Origin: Mesorhizobium sp.
GTDB lineage: Bacteria; Pseudomonadota; Alphaproteobacteria; Rhizobiales; Rhizobiaceae
Direction: 5' to 3'
Length of the DNA stretch: 64,000 bases
NCBI RefSeq assembly: GCF_017306545.1
Contig: NZ_JAFKID010000013.1
Span: forward strand, 112,675 to 176,674
The notes under the pieces: generated by a model
Database searches by the model: none
What the model was told of the DNA's origin: nothing
The model's input: the letters and a program-made list of their open reading frames with translations, nothing else
Made by a program: the position numbers and the translations under genes
Shown here: positions 9,636-19,201 of the stretch, piece by piece
Numbering within the stretch: position 1 is the first letter of the stretch
Layout of the letters: each line of letters starts with the position of its first letter

Positions 9636-9639
<4 letters not shown>
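8785..9639 (+). CDS. dppD: dipeptide ABC transporter ATP-binding protein DppD
   Basis: ATPase subunit, 284 residues. Walker A is GESGSGKS (40-47), the Q-loop region is [10 protein letters not shown], and Walker B is [14 protein letters not shown]. The H-loop is [11 protein letters not shown]. The signature reads MSGGQCQR, with Cys where most family members have Gln, a mild change that does not suggest loss of function. The OppD/DppD C-terminal extension, which often has iron-sulfur cysteines in the longer homologues, is short here. ATG at 8785 fits the conserved [13 protein letters not shown] start. The stop overlaps dppF as ATGA. Confidence 0.94.
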
Positions 9640-10475
<836 letters not shown>

Positions 10476-10514
10476 GGGGCCGAAGGCGGCACCTTGCATT
10501 TTCGGACAACGAAA

Positions 10515-10531
10515 CGAACCCGCAGGGTTCG
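10515..10531. terminator. candidate stem-loop between dppF and tRNA-Thr
   Basis: A perfect 7-bp stem (CGAACCC / GGGTTCG) with a 3-base loop lies 40 bases after dppF and about 95 bases beyond the tRNA 3' end on the other strand. There is no U-tract, so it is only a candidate for ending either convergent transcript. Confidence 0.35.
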
Positions 10532-10624
10532 CAAGCCCGACCGGGCGTCGCGCGTCCAGCGCGCCCCATCGGAGCCGTGAACGAAGCGAACTGGCGTGAG
10601 ATAGAGAAACCTAAGATCGAAAAA

Positions 10625-10700
10625 TGGTGCCGCTTAGGTGACTCGAACACCTGACCCTCGCATTACGAATGCGATGCTCTACCAACTGAGCTAAAGCGGC
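10625..10700 (-). tRNA. tRNA-Thr, anticodon CGU
   Basis: On the minus strand the 76-base gene has the acceptor pair GCCGCTT / AAGCGGC and discriminator A, with CCA encoded in the DNA (TGG at 10625-10627). The D-arm reads AGCTCAGTTGGTAGAGC, and the anticodon stem TCGCA / TGCGA encloses TTCGTAA, giving anticodon CGT for codon ACG. The T-arm is CAGGTGTTCGAGTCACCTA-like. All arms pair. No integrase or att-like duplication is visible beside it. Confidence 0.96.
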
Positions 10701-10898
10701 CCGCGAAGCTTGACGCTCCGAGAATGCGGCGGTGATAGCCGCAAGCGTCGGCAAATTCAAGATGCGTCGTCGGCTATTATGCAGGGTGGGAAACGGTGCC
10801 CCGGCACGCTGGTTTGTCGGTATCCGGCCCGCCCCCGTTGATTGATCGCGCGGCTGCGTTTAACCATCATGTTCTGACGCCGCGTAAAGGATTGGTGC

Positions 10899-12197
10899 TT
10901 GGACCCGATCGAAAAAGCCATCCGCAATGCCTTCGAGAAAGGCAACGCCGACGACAGGGCGTTCCGCGAGAGAGTCTATCGCTCGGCCTTCGCCGCGCTC
11001 GACCGCGCCTTGCAGGCCAATCCGGGCGTGACGGTCGAGGCCGCCATCCGGCGCCGCAAGGCGATGCAGGCCAAGATTTCCGAGATCGAATCCGAGTTCC
11101 TGCCGGCCGTCGACAGCGTTGCGCCGACTTCGGACGGCGGCTCCGCCGCGCCTGCGGTGGACATCGGCGGGGCAGGTCAGCCATCGGGACCCGCTGCCGC
11201 ACCCGCCGTAGACGCTCCCGGCGCCGCGACGGGGCGGCAGGTCCCTGCGGTTGAGGTGCCGTCGGCTGGCGTGGCTTCCGCAATCCATGCATCGGGCGCC
11301 CAAGCCCCGGTCGGGACGGCCCCGTCCGTGGACATGGATCAGGCCGCGTCGTCCGGCCGCGTCGAACCGACGATCGGAGCACTGGATCCGCAGGCGGGGG
11401 CCTCGTCCGGGCCGTCTGTCGATATGCCGAGACTGGAACGGGAATCGCGCTCGGAGGCGGCCCCGGCCGACACCGAGATGGAGCCGGCCTTGACCGGCAG
11501 CCGGCCTGCTCGCGCCGCCGCGGAAGTGACACCCGACCGCGACGAGCGGCGGGCGCGGCGCCGCTTCCCCACCGGTTTGGTGCTGGGCATTCTTCTGCTT
11601 GTGATCATCGCCGCGGCGGCATGGTGGGCGCTGCGGTCCGGCCTGTTGCGTATGCCGGAAGGCGGTATCCAGTCGCCGCCGGCCGCCGCCGACGACAGCG
11701 GCGAGATGGCCCCTGCCGGCGAGGCGGGGCCGCAAAAGCCGGGCGCGGCCGACCAATCGCGCAACTGGATCGTCGTGTTTTCGCCGAGCGATCCCACGCA
11801 CGTTTCCACGCCTTCGGACGCGAGGGCCGAAGTGATGCAGGACGAAAGCGGCTCCTTCCTGCGCATCCGCTCCGGCGGTTCCGGTTCGGCCGTCAGCTTC
11901 GACGTCGGCCAGGGCGTTCTGGAACGGCTCGCCGGCAAGCATGCCGTCTTCGATATCGTCGCCCGTGCCGAGGAGGGCAAGGACACGCAGATGTCTATCG
12001 ACTGCAATTTCGGCGAACTGGGCGATTGCGGCCGCAAGCGCTACGCGGTCGGCCATGACCGCAACGACTATCTCTTCGAAGTCCAGTTTCCCGACAAGCA
12101 GCCGGGCGCGGCGGGCGCCATCGCCGTCAATTCCGATTTCGACAGGCAGGGCAAGGCTGTCGACGTCTATGAGATCAAGGTTTCGATCGACGAGTGA
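10899..12197 (+). CDS. single-span membrane protein of unknown function
   Basis: The 432-residue product starts at TTG (10899) after AAAGG. No in-frame ATG lies nearby, and the N-terminus MDPIEKAIRNAFEKGNADDRA looks like a true start. An N-terminal helical region (1-65) is followed by a Pro/Ala-rich linker with about five spaced copies of a [A/G/V]P[A/S]V[D/E] motif (roughly 84-175). A membrane helix lies at about 223-248 (GLVLGILLLVIIAAAAWWAL). A C-terminal periplasmic domain (about 285-432) has the two-cysteine segment DCNFGELGDCGRKRYAVG. I do not recognise a named family. The domain may be carbohydrate-binding-like, but that is a guess. Confidence 0.8.
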   Translation: MDPIEKAIRNAFEKGNADDRAFRERVYRSAFAALDRALQANPGVTVEAAIRRRKAMQAKISEIESEFLPAVDSVAPTSDGGSAAPAVDIGGAGQPSGPAAAPAVDAPGAATGRQVPAVEVPSAGVASAIHASGAQAPVGTAPSVDMDQAASSGRVEPTIGALDPQAGASSGPSVDMPRLERESRSEAAPADTEMEPALTGSRPARAAAEVTPDRDERRARRRFPTGLVLGILLLVIIAAAAWWALRSGLLRMPEGGIQSPPAAADDSGEMAPAGEAGPQKPGAADQSRNWIVVFSPSDPTHVSTPSDARAEVMQDESGSFLRIRSGGSGSAVSFDVGQGVLERLAGKHAVFDIVARAEEGKDTQMSIDCNFGELGDCGRKRYAVGHDRNDYLFEVQFPDKQPGAAGAIAVNSDFDRQGKAVDVYEIKVSIDE

Positions 12198-12212
12198 GGT
12201 CGGCGGCTGCGT

Positions 12213-13811
12213 TCAGTCGAGCAGCGCTTGCAGCGTCTCGAGACGGTCGGCTTCGGCCGCCGGCTTGTCCCAGCGCAGCCGTGAAATGCGCGGAAAGCGC
12301 ATCGCCACCCCCGATTTGTGGCGGGTTGAGCGGGCCAGCCCTTCGAACGCCACTTCCAGTACCAGCCCGTTTTTCCGGTCGGCGCGCACCGAACGTACCG
12401 GGCCGAAGCGCTCGGTGGTGTTGTCGCGGACATATTTGTCGATCTGTCTCAGTTCCTCGTCGGTGAAGCCGAAATAGGCCTTGCCGACCGGCACCAGTTC
12501 TTCCTCGCCCTCCGGTCCCGTCCAGACGCCGAACGTATAGTCGGAATAGAAGGATGAGCGCTTGCCGTGCCCGCGTTGGGCATACATCAGCACGGCGTCG
12601 ATCGTGTGCGGGTCGCGCTTCCACTTGAACCACGGCCCTTTCGGCCGCCCGGCCAGATAGGGCGAATCCCAGCGTTTCAGCATTACGCCCTCGATGATGG
12701 GATGCGGCGGCGCCGCGCGGGTGCGTTCCAGTTCGGCCCAGTCGCGGAAGGAAACGAACGGGGAAAGGTCGAAGCGCGCCGGATCGGGTTCCCGGATGAA
12801 GGCTTCCAGCCGCGCCCGCCGCTCGGCGAAGGGCAAGGCGCGCAAGTCTTCCTCGCCGTGCTGGAGGATGTCGTAGCAGCGCATGAAGGCCGGGTAGCGC
12901 TCGCGGAGCTTCGGCGACACGGTCTTGCGGTTCAGCCGCTGTTGCAGGTCGGAGAAGGTGCCGGTGGCAGACGGTGTGCCGACCAGCAGTTCGCCGTCCA
13001 GGACCGCCTCAAAATCGATCGCCTCGGCGAGGTCGGGGAAGGCGCCGGCGATATCGTCGCCGGTACGGGAGTAGAGCCGGATGACGCCGCCTTCGGCCAC
13101 GGCCTGCACGCGGATGCCGTCCCATTTCCATTCGACGGCATAGTCGGCCGGGTCGAGCTTTTCGAGGTCGCTGTCCTCGATGGCGTGGGCGAGCATGACC
13201 GGCCGGAACAGACCCTTCGCCGCCTTCTCGGGCTTCGGCGCCTTGCCCTCCAGCCAGGCGAACAGCGCCGTGTAGGGCGGTTCGAGCCCGTGCCACAACT
13301 CCTCGATTTCGGCGACGTCGACCTTGCCGAACTGAGCCAGTGCCTGCTTGGCGAGACGGGCGGACACGCCGATGCGCAGCCCGCCCGTCACCAGCTTGAT
13401 GATGGCGAAGCGCTCCGACGTGCCAGCATTGTCGAGCAGGCGGGCAAGCACGCGCGGCCCGTCCGAGCGGCTGGCCGATTGCAGGGCTGAGACGACGTCG
13501 GCGAGCGTCGGACGACGATCTGGGGCGGGCGACGTATCGGGTTCCGGCCAGACCAGCGAAACGGTCTCGGCGAGATCGCCGACATAATCATAGGAATAGG
13601 AAAACAGCACCGGGTCCATGCGCTCTTCCACGAGCGCCCGCAGCATGGCGGGTTTTACGGACGCAATGGTGAGATCGCCGGTGATGGCGGCCAGCGCCAG
13701 CCCGCGGTCGGGGTCTTCCACCGAGCGGAAATAGTCGGTCAGCAAGGTGAGCTTGCCGTTACGCGACGGCGTCAGCACCAGCCGGTCGAGAAGTTCGGCG
13801 AAGCGGTTCAT
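12213..13811 (-). CDS. ATP-dependent DNA ligase, ligase-associated repair system (TIGR04120 type)
   Basis: Seals DNA nicks with ATP. The 532 residues have an N-terminal DNA-binding domain (1-200), the adenylation domain with motif I VEWKWDGIR (Lys is the adenylated residue), and motif III-like FEAVLDGELLVG. Motif V-like EGVMLKRWDSPY and a C-terminal OB domain ending MRFPRISRLRWDKPAAEADR follow. This is the bacterial ligase usually clustered with an MBL-fold exonuclease, a DEXH helicase and PdeM, all found within the next 6 kb. Its 3' end faces the 432-residue membrane protein gene, with 15 bases between stops. Confidence 0.94.
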   Translation of the reverse strand: MNRFAELLDRLVLTPSRNGKLTLLTDYFRSVEDPDRGLALAAITGDLTIASVKPAMLRALVEERMDPVLFSYSYDYVGDLAETVSLVWPEPDTSPAPDRRPTLADVVSALQSASRSDGPRVLARLLDNAGTSERFAIIKLVTGGLRIGVSARLAKQALAQFGKVDVAEIEELWHGLEPPYTALFAWLEGKAPKPEKAAKGLFRPVMLAHAIEDSDLEKLDPADYAVEWKWDGIRVQAVAEGGVIRLYSRTGDDIAGAFPDLAEAIDFEAVLDGELLVGTPSATGTFSDLQQRLNRKTVSPKLRERYPAFMRCYDILQHGEEDLRALPFAERRARLEAFIREPDPARFDLSPFVSFRDWAELERTRAAPPHPIIEGVMLKRWDSPYLAGRPKGPWFKWKRDPHTIDAVLMYAQRGHGKRSSFYSDYTFGVWTGPEGEEELVPVGKAYFGFTDEELRQIDKYVRDNTTERFGPVRSVRADRKNGLVLEVAFEGLARSTRHKSGVAMRFPRISRLRWDKPAAEADRLETLQALLD

Positions 13812-13888
13812 TTCGGCTGGCCGATGCTTGAAATGCCGGCGTGCTGCAACACCTTCTCCCTCAGCCCTTGGGTTCTGGAGGCAGGCCG

Positions 13889-14287
13889 ATGAACCTCGAA
13901 ATCCTGCGTGTCGTACTGTTGCCGATCGCCATGGCCGTTTCGACAGCCTCGGCGGCGGATTTCTCGATCGGCTTCGACTGGAGCAACCTCAAGATATGCA
14001 CCAGCGGAAATCCGAACATCGTCCCCAGCCCCCGGTTCAGGCTGCGCGGCGTGCCGGCCGGCACGGCGGCGATCCAGTTCAGGATGACGGACCTCGCGGT
14101 GCCGGACTATCACCACGGCGGCGGCAAGGTCGCCTACAAGGGAGGCTCCGTCGTTGCACCGGGCGCATTCACCTACCGCAGCCCGTGCCCGCCGGACGGG
14201 CGGCACACCTATCGGTGGACGGCGACCGCCTTCGATGCCGCCGGCAAGAAGCTCGGCGAGGCGGAAGCGCGCAAGCCCTATCCCTGA
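13889..14287 (+). CDS. secreted PEBP-like (YbhB/YbcL family) protein
   Basis: The 132-residue product has a signal peptide (MNLEILRVVLLPIAMAVSTASA|AD). The mature part carries phosphatidylethanolamine-binding-protein marks: PRFRLRGVPAGTAAIQFRMTD, and YRSPCPPDGRHTYRWTATAF, matching the GPCPP-x-G-x-HRY ligand-site strand. It is shorter than the usual 150-180 residues, and the DxDAP-type motif is altered to DLAVPDYHHGG. It lies head-to-head with the ligase gene and tail-to-tail with the exonuclease gene, so it interrupts the repair cluster without an obvious functional link. Confidence 0.7.
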   Translation: MNLEILRVVLLPIAMAVSTASAADFSIGFDWSNLKICTSGNPNIVPSPRFRLRGVPAGTAAIQFRMTDLAVPDYHHGGGKVAYKGGSVVAPGAFTYRSPCPPDGRHTYRWTATAFDAAGKKLGEAEARKPYP

Positions 14288-14310
14288 GGGTGCAACCTCT
14301 AAGAACGGCA

Positions 14311-15360
14311 TCACTCTCCCTCATCCTCGTAGCCGACGAGATTGAGCGGTCGCGCGGCGATCCCCTGCAATTCGCACCAGCGCACCAGCGCCTCCTCGCG
14401 GCCATGCGTGACCCAGACCTCCCGCGCGCCGGTGTCGCGGATGGTGGCGGTCAGTTCGTCCCAGTCGGAATGGTCGGAGATGATCAGCGGCAATTCCACG
14501 CCGCCCTGCTTGGCGCGCTGGCGGATGCTCATCCAGCCTGAGGCGAAGCAGGACAGCGGATCGGGAAAGCGCCGTGCCCAGCGGTCCTGGAAGGCCGAGG
14601 GCGGGCAAACGACGATGGCGCCGGCGAAGTCGCCTTTCGAGCCGCCCTCGACGGTGGCGGGTTCGAGCCGGCCGAGGTCGATGCCGCGGCTCTGGTAATA
14701 ATCCGAAATGGTCGCCAGCGCGCCGTGGATGTAGAGCGGCCTGTCGTAGCCGGCGTCGCGCAGGAGCCGCATGACGCGCTGCGCCTTGCCGAGCGCATAG
14801 GCGCCGACCAGATGCGCGCGCTCCGGAAACTGCGCCACCGATTTCAGCAGCCGGCCGATCTGGTGCTGGGCCGGGGGGTGGCGGAACACCGGCAGGCCGA
14901 AGGTCGCCTCGGTGATGAAGACGTCGCAGGCGACGACTTCGAACGGCTCGCTGGTGGCGTCGGGAATGCGCTTGTAGTCGCCGGAGGCGACGATGCGCAG
15001 CCCGCCGTGCTCGACCGCGATCTGCGCCGAGCCCAGCACATGACCCGCCGGATGGAAGGTGACGGAAACGCCGCCGATAAGGATCGTCTCGCCGAACCTG
15101 GCCGCCTGTGTCGAGCCGGCGAAATCCTCGCCGTAGCGCAGCGCCATGATGTCGAGCGTTTCGCGTGTGGCGAGCACCGAGCTGTGGCCGGAACGGGCGT
15201 GGTCCGAATGGCCGTGGGTGACGAGCGCCCGCGCCACCGGCCGGCCCGGATCGATGAAGAAATCGCCGGGCGGGCAATAAAGGCCTTCGGGACGGGAACA
15301 GAGCAGATCGCTGGCGCGCATGCGATCAAGATAGGCTTTTATGCGTGGCTGCAAAGGCAT
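14311..15360 (-). CDS. ligase-associated DNA exonuclease, metallo-beta-lactamase fold (TIGR04122 type)
   Basis: The 349-residue MBL/beta-CASP-type nuclease has a metal motif THGHSDHARSG, a second metal ligand in HPAGHVLGSAQI, and SGDYK supplying the Asp. C-terminal IISDHSDWDEL and WVTHGREEALV complete the site. The sequence RPEGLYCPPGDFFIDPGRP near the N-terminus is characteristic of the ligase-associated branch. The ATG at 15360 is the longest sensible start; a second ATG 13 codons later is possible. It is divergent from the methyltransferase gene, with 90 bases between starts. Expected to process DNA ends for the ligase at 12213-13811. Confidence 0.92.
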   Translation of the reverse strand: MPLQPRIKAYLDRMRASDLLCSRPEGLYCPPGDFFIDPGRPVARALVTHGHSDHARSGHSSVLATRETLDIMALRYGEDFAGSTQAARFGETILIGGVSVTFHPAGHVLGSAQIAVEHGGLRIVASGDYKRIPDATSEPFEVVACDVFITEATFGLPVFRHPPAQHQIGRLLKSVAQFPERAHLVGAYALGKAQRVMRLLRDAGYDRPLYIHGALATISDYYQSRGIDLGRLEPATVEGGSKGDFAGAIVVCPPSAFQDRWARRFPDPLSCFASGWMSIRQRAKQGGVELPLIISDHSDWDELTATIRDTGAREVWVTHGREEALVRWCELQGIAARPLNLVGYEDEGE

Positions 15361-15450
15361 GCGGCAGAGACTGCTGACTCCATCTTGCAACTTTGCCGCG
15401 GCTGGATCATAGCAGCGCACCGGCGATCTCCGCCGGCGGAATCCTACACC

Positions 15451-16365
15451 ATGAAACCGCTTCAGGCTTCGTCCGGTGACGTGCTTGCCGATCGTCGTGC
15501 CGGCTATGCGGAAATGCTGTTCTCGTCCGGCGACCATGCCGCCGCCGCCGACCTGATGCGCGACGCGCTGGACCTTTCGCCCGGCTGGGCGCTGGGCTGG
15601 TTCAGGCTGGGCGAGATGCGCGAAGCCGCCGGCGCGCTCGACGCCGCCGCCGAAGCCTGGACGACGGTGTTGGAACTCGATCCGCGCGACCGGCCGGGCG
15701 CCGCGCTGAAGCTGGCGCTGATCGGACGCGCGCCGCAGGCCGAAACATCGCCCAGCGCTTTCGCAGAGGCGTTGTTCGACCAGTACGCCGACACTTTCGA
15801 TGCCGCCCTGGTCGAGAAACTGGCCTACCGCGTGCCGGCTCTGCTTGCCGATGCGATCCACATGCAGGGCGGGCGCCTGTTTCGGCTGGCGCTCGACCTC
15901 GGCTGCGGCACCGGCCTGATGGGTGAGGTTTTGCGGCCTTACGTGCAGCGGCTGGAGGGTTTCGACATTTCCGCCCGGATGCTGGCCAAGGCGCGGGCGC
16001 GCGCCGTCTACGACCGGCTGGAAAAGGCCGACTTGCTGGACTTCCGCTATGAAGGGGGCCGGCCGGACCTGATCGCCGCCGCCGACGTCTTCCTTTACCT
16101 CGGTGCGCTGGAGCGCGTTGCGAAGACCGTCGCGGGCCTGCTTGCGCCGGACGGGCTTTTCGCCTTCTCGGTCGAATTGCTGGCGGGAGATGGCGATTTC
16201 GCGCTCCAGCCGTCCCGCCGCTATGCACATTCGGAGCCGTATATACGCCGTATTCTGGCGGAAGCCGGGCTGGACGTGCGGTGGCTGGAAGAACAGGTCA
16301 TCCGGCAGGATCGCGGCCAGCCGGTGATCGGGCTGATCGTGCTGGCGGGCCACGCGACCGCGTGA
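15451..16365 (+). CDS. TPR-containing SAM-dependent methyltransferase
   Basis: The 304-residue protein begins with a short TPR-like helical part (about 18-90, AGYAEMLFSSGDHAAAADLM and ALGWFRLGEMREAAGALDAA). A class I methyltransferase domain follows, with motif I LALDLGCGTGLMGEVL and the acidic loop RLEGFDISARMLAKARAR. Motif II is ADVFLYLGALE. The substrate is unknown. Its place between the exonuclease and the helicase, on the helicase strand and 58 bases upstream, suggests co-transcription with the repair genes. It is not one of the four defining ligase-associated families. Confidence 0.85.
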   Translation: MKPLQASSGDVLADRRAGYAEMLFSSGDHAAAADLMRDALDLSPGWALGWFRLGEMREAAGALDAAAEAWTTVLELDPRDRPGAALKLALIGRAPQAETSPSAFAEALFDQYADTFDAALVEKLAYRVPALLADAIHMQGGRLFRLALDLGCGTGLMGEVLRPYVQRLEGFDISARMLAKARARAVYDRLEKADLLDFRYEGGRPDLIAAADVFLYLGALERVAKTVAGLLAPDGLFAFSVELLAGDGDFALQPSRRYAHSEPYIRRILAEAGLDVRWLEEQVIRQDRGQPVIGLIVLAGHATA

Positions 16366-16423
16366 TCCCTTTTTGTTCCAATTTTCGCTTGGCCTTTGAC
16401 CGGCCTCGCGCTACCTGTGTCGC

Positions 16424-19201
16424 GTGACCGCCGAGCCTCGCCCGACCGACGTCAATGCAGCCGCCCACCTGCCCGAACCCTTCGTCAGATGGTTCGCCAC
16501 CAAGGGCTGGGCGCCGCGCGCGCACCAGCTGGAACTCCTGGCACGCAGCCAGGCGGGCTGTTCGACGTTGCTGATCGCGCCGACCGGCGCCGGCAAGACG
16601 CTGGCCGGTTTCCTGCCCTCGCTGACGGAACTGGCGGTGCTGCCGAAGCGGAAACCCGGCGAGCGGCATCGCGGCATCCACACGCTCTATATCTCGCCAC
16701 TCAAGGCGCTTGCCGTCGACATCGAGCGCAACCTCGGCAAGCCGGTCGAGGAGATCGGGCTGCCGATTTCCATCGAGACGCGCACCGGCGATACGCCCGC
16801 CCACAAGCGCCAGCGTCAGAAACTCAGTCCCCCGGACATTCTGCTCACCACGCCCGAACAACTGGCGCTGCTGATCGCCGGCAGCGATGCGAAGCGGTTT
16901 TTCGAGGATTTGCGCTATGTGATCTTCGACGAGTTGCATTCGCTGGTGACGTCCAAGCGCGGCCATCTCTTGTCGCTTGGGCTGGCGCGATTGCGGACGT
17001 TCAAGCCGGACCTGAGGGCGATCGGCCTCTCGGCAACGGTGGCCGAACCGGACGAGTTGCGACGGTGGCTGGTGGGACAGCGTATCTCCCTCCTTGAGGG
17101 GGAGATGCCCGGCAGGGCAGAGAGGGTTGCCTCAGAAGGCACAACCAGAAAGAGGCCGGGCACTCCCGCATTGACCTCCGCCGCCGCCTTCGGCGGCGCC
17201 TCCCCCTCAAGGGGGGAGGGTAACTTGGCGGGCCTCGTCACCGTCGCCGGCGGCGCGAAGCCTGACATCTCCATCCTCGATTCCGAGCAGCGCGTGCCGT
17301 GGGCCGGCCATTCCGCGCGTTATGCCGTTCCCGAAATCTACGACCAGATCAGCCGTCACCGGACGACGCTTCTGTTCGTCAACACCCGCAGCCAGGCCGA
17401 GCTTCTGTTCCAGGAACTGTGGCGCGTGAACGAGGAGTCGCTGCCCATTGCCCTCCATCACGGCTCGCTCGACGTCGGCCAGCGCCGCCGCGTCGAGAAG
17501 GCGATGGCCGACAACGCGCTTCGCGCCATCGTCGCCACTTCGACGCTCGACCTCGGCATCGACTGGGGCGATGTCGATCTCGTCGTCCATGTCGGCGCGC
17601 CGAAGGGGGCGAGCCGGCTGGCGCAGCGCATCGGCCGCGCCAACCACCGCATGGACGAGCCGTCCAAGGCGATCCTCATCCCGGCAAACCGCTTCGAGGT
17701 GCTGGAGTGCCGCGCCGCGCTCGACGCCAACTATCTCGGCGCGCAGGACACGCCGCCGCTGCTCGCCGGTTCGCTTGACGTGCTGGTCCAGCATGTATTG
17801 GGCACCGCCTGCGCCGCTCCCTTCAATGCCGATCAACTCTATGAGGAAGTGACCGGCGCGGCCCCCTATGCCGGGCTCGACCGCGCCAGCTTCGACCGCG
17901 TCGTCGATTTCGTCGCCACCGGCGGTTATGCGCTGAAAAGCTACGAGCGCTACGCCCGTATCCGCAAGACGAAGGAAGGACTGTGGCGCGTCACCCACCC
18001 GCGCATTGCCCAGCAATACCGGCTGAACATCGGCACCATCGTCGAAATGCCGGAACTCAACGTGCGCTATGTGCGCTCGGGCCGGGTGGCCGGCTATGGC
18101 GGCAGGGTGCTCGGCAAGGTCGAGGAATATTTCGCCGAGACGCTGCGGCCCGGCGACAATTTCCTCTTCGCCGGCAAGGTGCTGCGCTTTGAGGGTATCC
18201 GCGAAAACGAGTGTATCGTCTCCTCGGGCGGCACCTCCGCGCAGATCATCGTGCCGTCCTATGCCGGCGGGAAGTTTCCACTGTCGACCTATCTGGCCGA
18301 CCAGGTGCGCGGTATGTTGGCCGATCCCGGCCGCTGGCAGGCGCTGCCGGAGCAGGTGGCCGACTGGCTGCGGCTGCAAAAGGAAAAGTCCATGCTGCCG
18401 AAGCGCGGCGACCTTCTGGTCGAGACATTTCCGCGCAACGACCGCCACTTCATGGTCTGCTACCCCTTCGAGGGCAGGCTGGCGCACCAGACGCTCGGCA
18501 TGCTCCTGACGCGCCGGTTGGAGCGGGTCGGCGCCCGCCCGCTTGGCTTCGTCGCCACCGACTATTCGCTGGCCGTGTGGGCGCTGGACGACATGGGCGC
18601 GTTGTTTTCGGCGGGAAAGCCGTCGCTCGGGCAACTGTTCGACGAGGACATGCTGGGCGACGACCTCGAGGAATGGCTGAATGACAGCTGGATGCTGAAG
18701 CGCATGTTCCGCAACTGCGCCGTCATCTCCGGCCTGATCGAGAAAAAATTTCCGGGACAGGAGAAGACCGGCCGGCAGGTCACGGTTTCGGCCGACCTGA
18801 TCTACGACGTGCTGCGCAGCCATGAGCCGGACCATATTCTCTTGCAGGCGACGCGCGCCGACGCTTCCGCCGGCCTGCTCGATGTCGGCAGGCTCGCCGA
18901 CATGCTCTCGCGCATCAAGGGGCGAATCGTGCATAAGCCGCTGGAGCATATCTCGCCGCTCGCCGTGCCGGTGATGCTGGAGATCGGGCGCGAAACGGTG
19001 AACGGCGGCGCCAATGAGAGCCTTTTGATGGAAGCCTCCGACCTGATCGCCGAGGCGATGGGCAAAGCTGCCGGCGACGAGACGCCGGCGCGCAACGGAC
19101 CGGTGGTGGCTTTGCACGGCACCGCGCCGAAAGCCGGCCGCGGCGAGCGAAAAGGGATCGGGACCGCGGACTATGGCCGCCGCAGCGTGAGATCGAAATG
19201 A
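16424..19201 (+). CDS. ligase-associated DEXH-box DNA helicase (Lhr-like, TIGR04121 type) with in-frame repeat insertion
   Basis: ATP-dependent helicase of 925 residues, starting at GTG. Q-motif region APRAHQLELLA, motif I APTGAGKTLAG, motif II FDELHSL, motif III LSATVAEPDEL, motif IV LFVNTRSQAELLFQELW and motif VI QRIGRANHRMD are all present. A long C-terminal DEAD-associated domain follows. Between LVGQ and LAGLVTVAGG lie about 47 residues (220-266) encoded by palindromic repeat DNA (17085-17220); this part is Gly/Arg/Ser-rich and unlike the rest. The frame stays open, so the protein is probably made with an extra loop between the two RecA folds. The stop overlaps the PdeM gene as ATGA. Confidence 0.93.
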   Translation: MTAEPRPTDVNAAAHLPEPFVRWFATKGWAPRAHQLELLARSQAGCSTLLIAPTGAGKTLAGFLPSLTELAVLPKRKPGERHRGIHTLYISPLKALAVDIERNLGKPVEEIGLPISIETRTGDTPAHKRQRQKLSPPDILLTTPEQLALLIAGSDAKRFFEDLRYVIFDELHSLVTSKRGHLLSLGLARLRTFKPDLRAIGLSATVAEPDELRRWLVGQRISLLEGEMPGRAERVASEGTTRKRPGTPALTSAAAFGGASPSRGEGNLAGLVTVAGGAKPDISILDSEQRVPWAGHSARYAVPEIYDQISRHRTTLLFVNTRSQAELLFQELWRVNEESLPIALHHGSLDVGQRRRVEKAMADNALRAIVATSTLDLGIDWGDVDLVVHVGAPKGASRLAQRIGRANHRMDEPSKAILIPANRFEVLECRAALDANYLGAQDTPPLLAGSLDVLVQHVLGTACAAPFNADQLYEEVTGAAPYAGLDRASFDRVVDFVATGGYALKSYERYARIRKTKEGLWRVTHPRIAQQYRLNIGTIVEMPELNVRYVRSGRVAGYGGRVLGKVEEYFAETLRPGDNFLFAGKVLRFEGIRENECIVSSGGTSAQIIVPSYAGGKFPLSTYLADQVRGMLADPGRWQALPEQVADWLRLQKEKSMLPKRGDLLVETFPRNDRHFMVCYPFEGRLAHQTLGMLLTRRLERVGARPLGFVATDYSLAVWALDDMGALFSAGKPSLGQLFDEDMLGDDLEEWLNDSWMLKRMFRNCAVISGLIEKKFPGQEKTGRQVTVSADLIYDVLRSHEPDHILLQATRADASAGLLDVGRLADMLSRIKGRIVHKPLEHISPLAVPVMLEIGRETVNGGANESLLMEASDLIAEAMGKAAGDETPARNGPVVALHGTAPKAGRGERKGIGTADYGRRSVRSK
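17085..17220. repeat. palindromic repeat, family B, copy inside the helicase gene
   Basis: Left arm CTCCCTCCTTGAGGGGGAG and right arm CCTCCCCCTCAAGGGGGGAGG are inverted relative to each other, with a second small hairpin (GCCGCCTTCGGCGGC) beside the right arm. The same arms appear at 29127-29176, 29598-29644, 34553-34698 and 62668-62814, always intergenic or at a gene edge. Here it adds about 47 codons without breaking the reading frame. Confidence 0.85.

Noticed and set aside
10600-10760. tRNA-associated integration site
   Set aside because: No integrase, no duplicated tRNA 3' end nearby, and neighbouring genes have ordinary composition.
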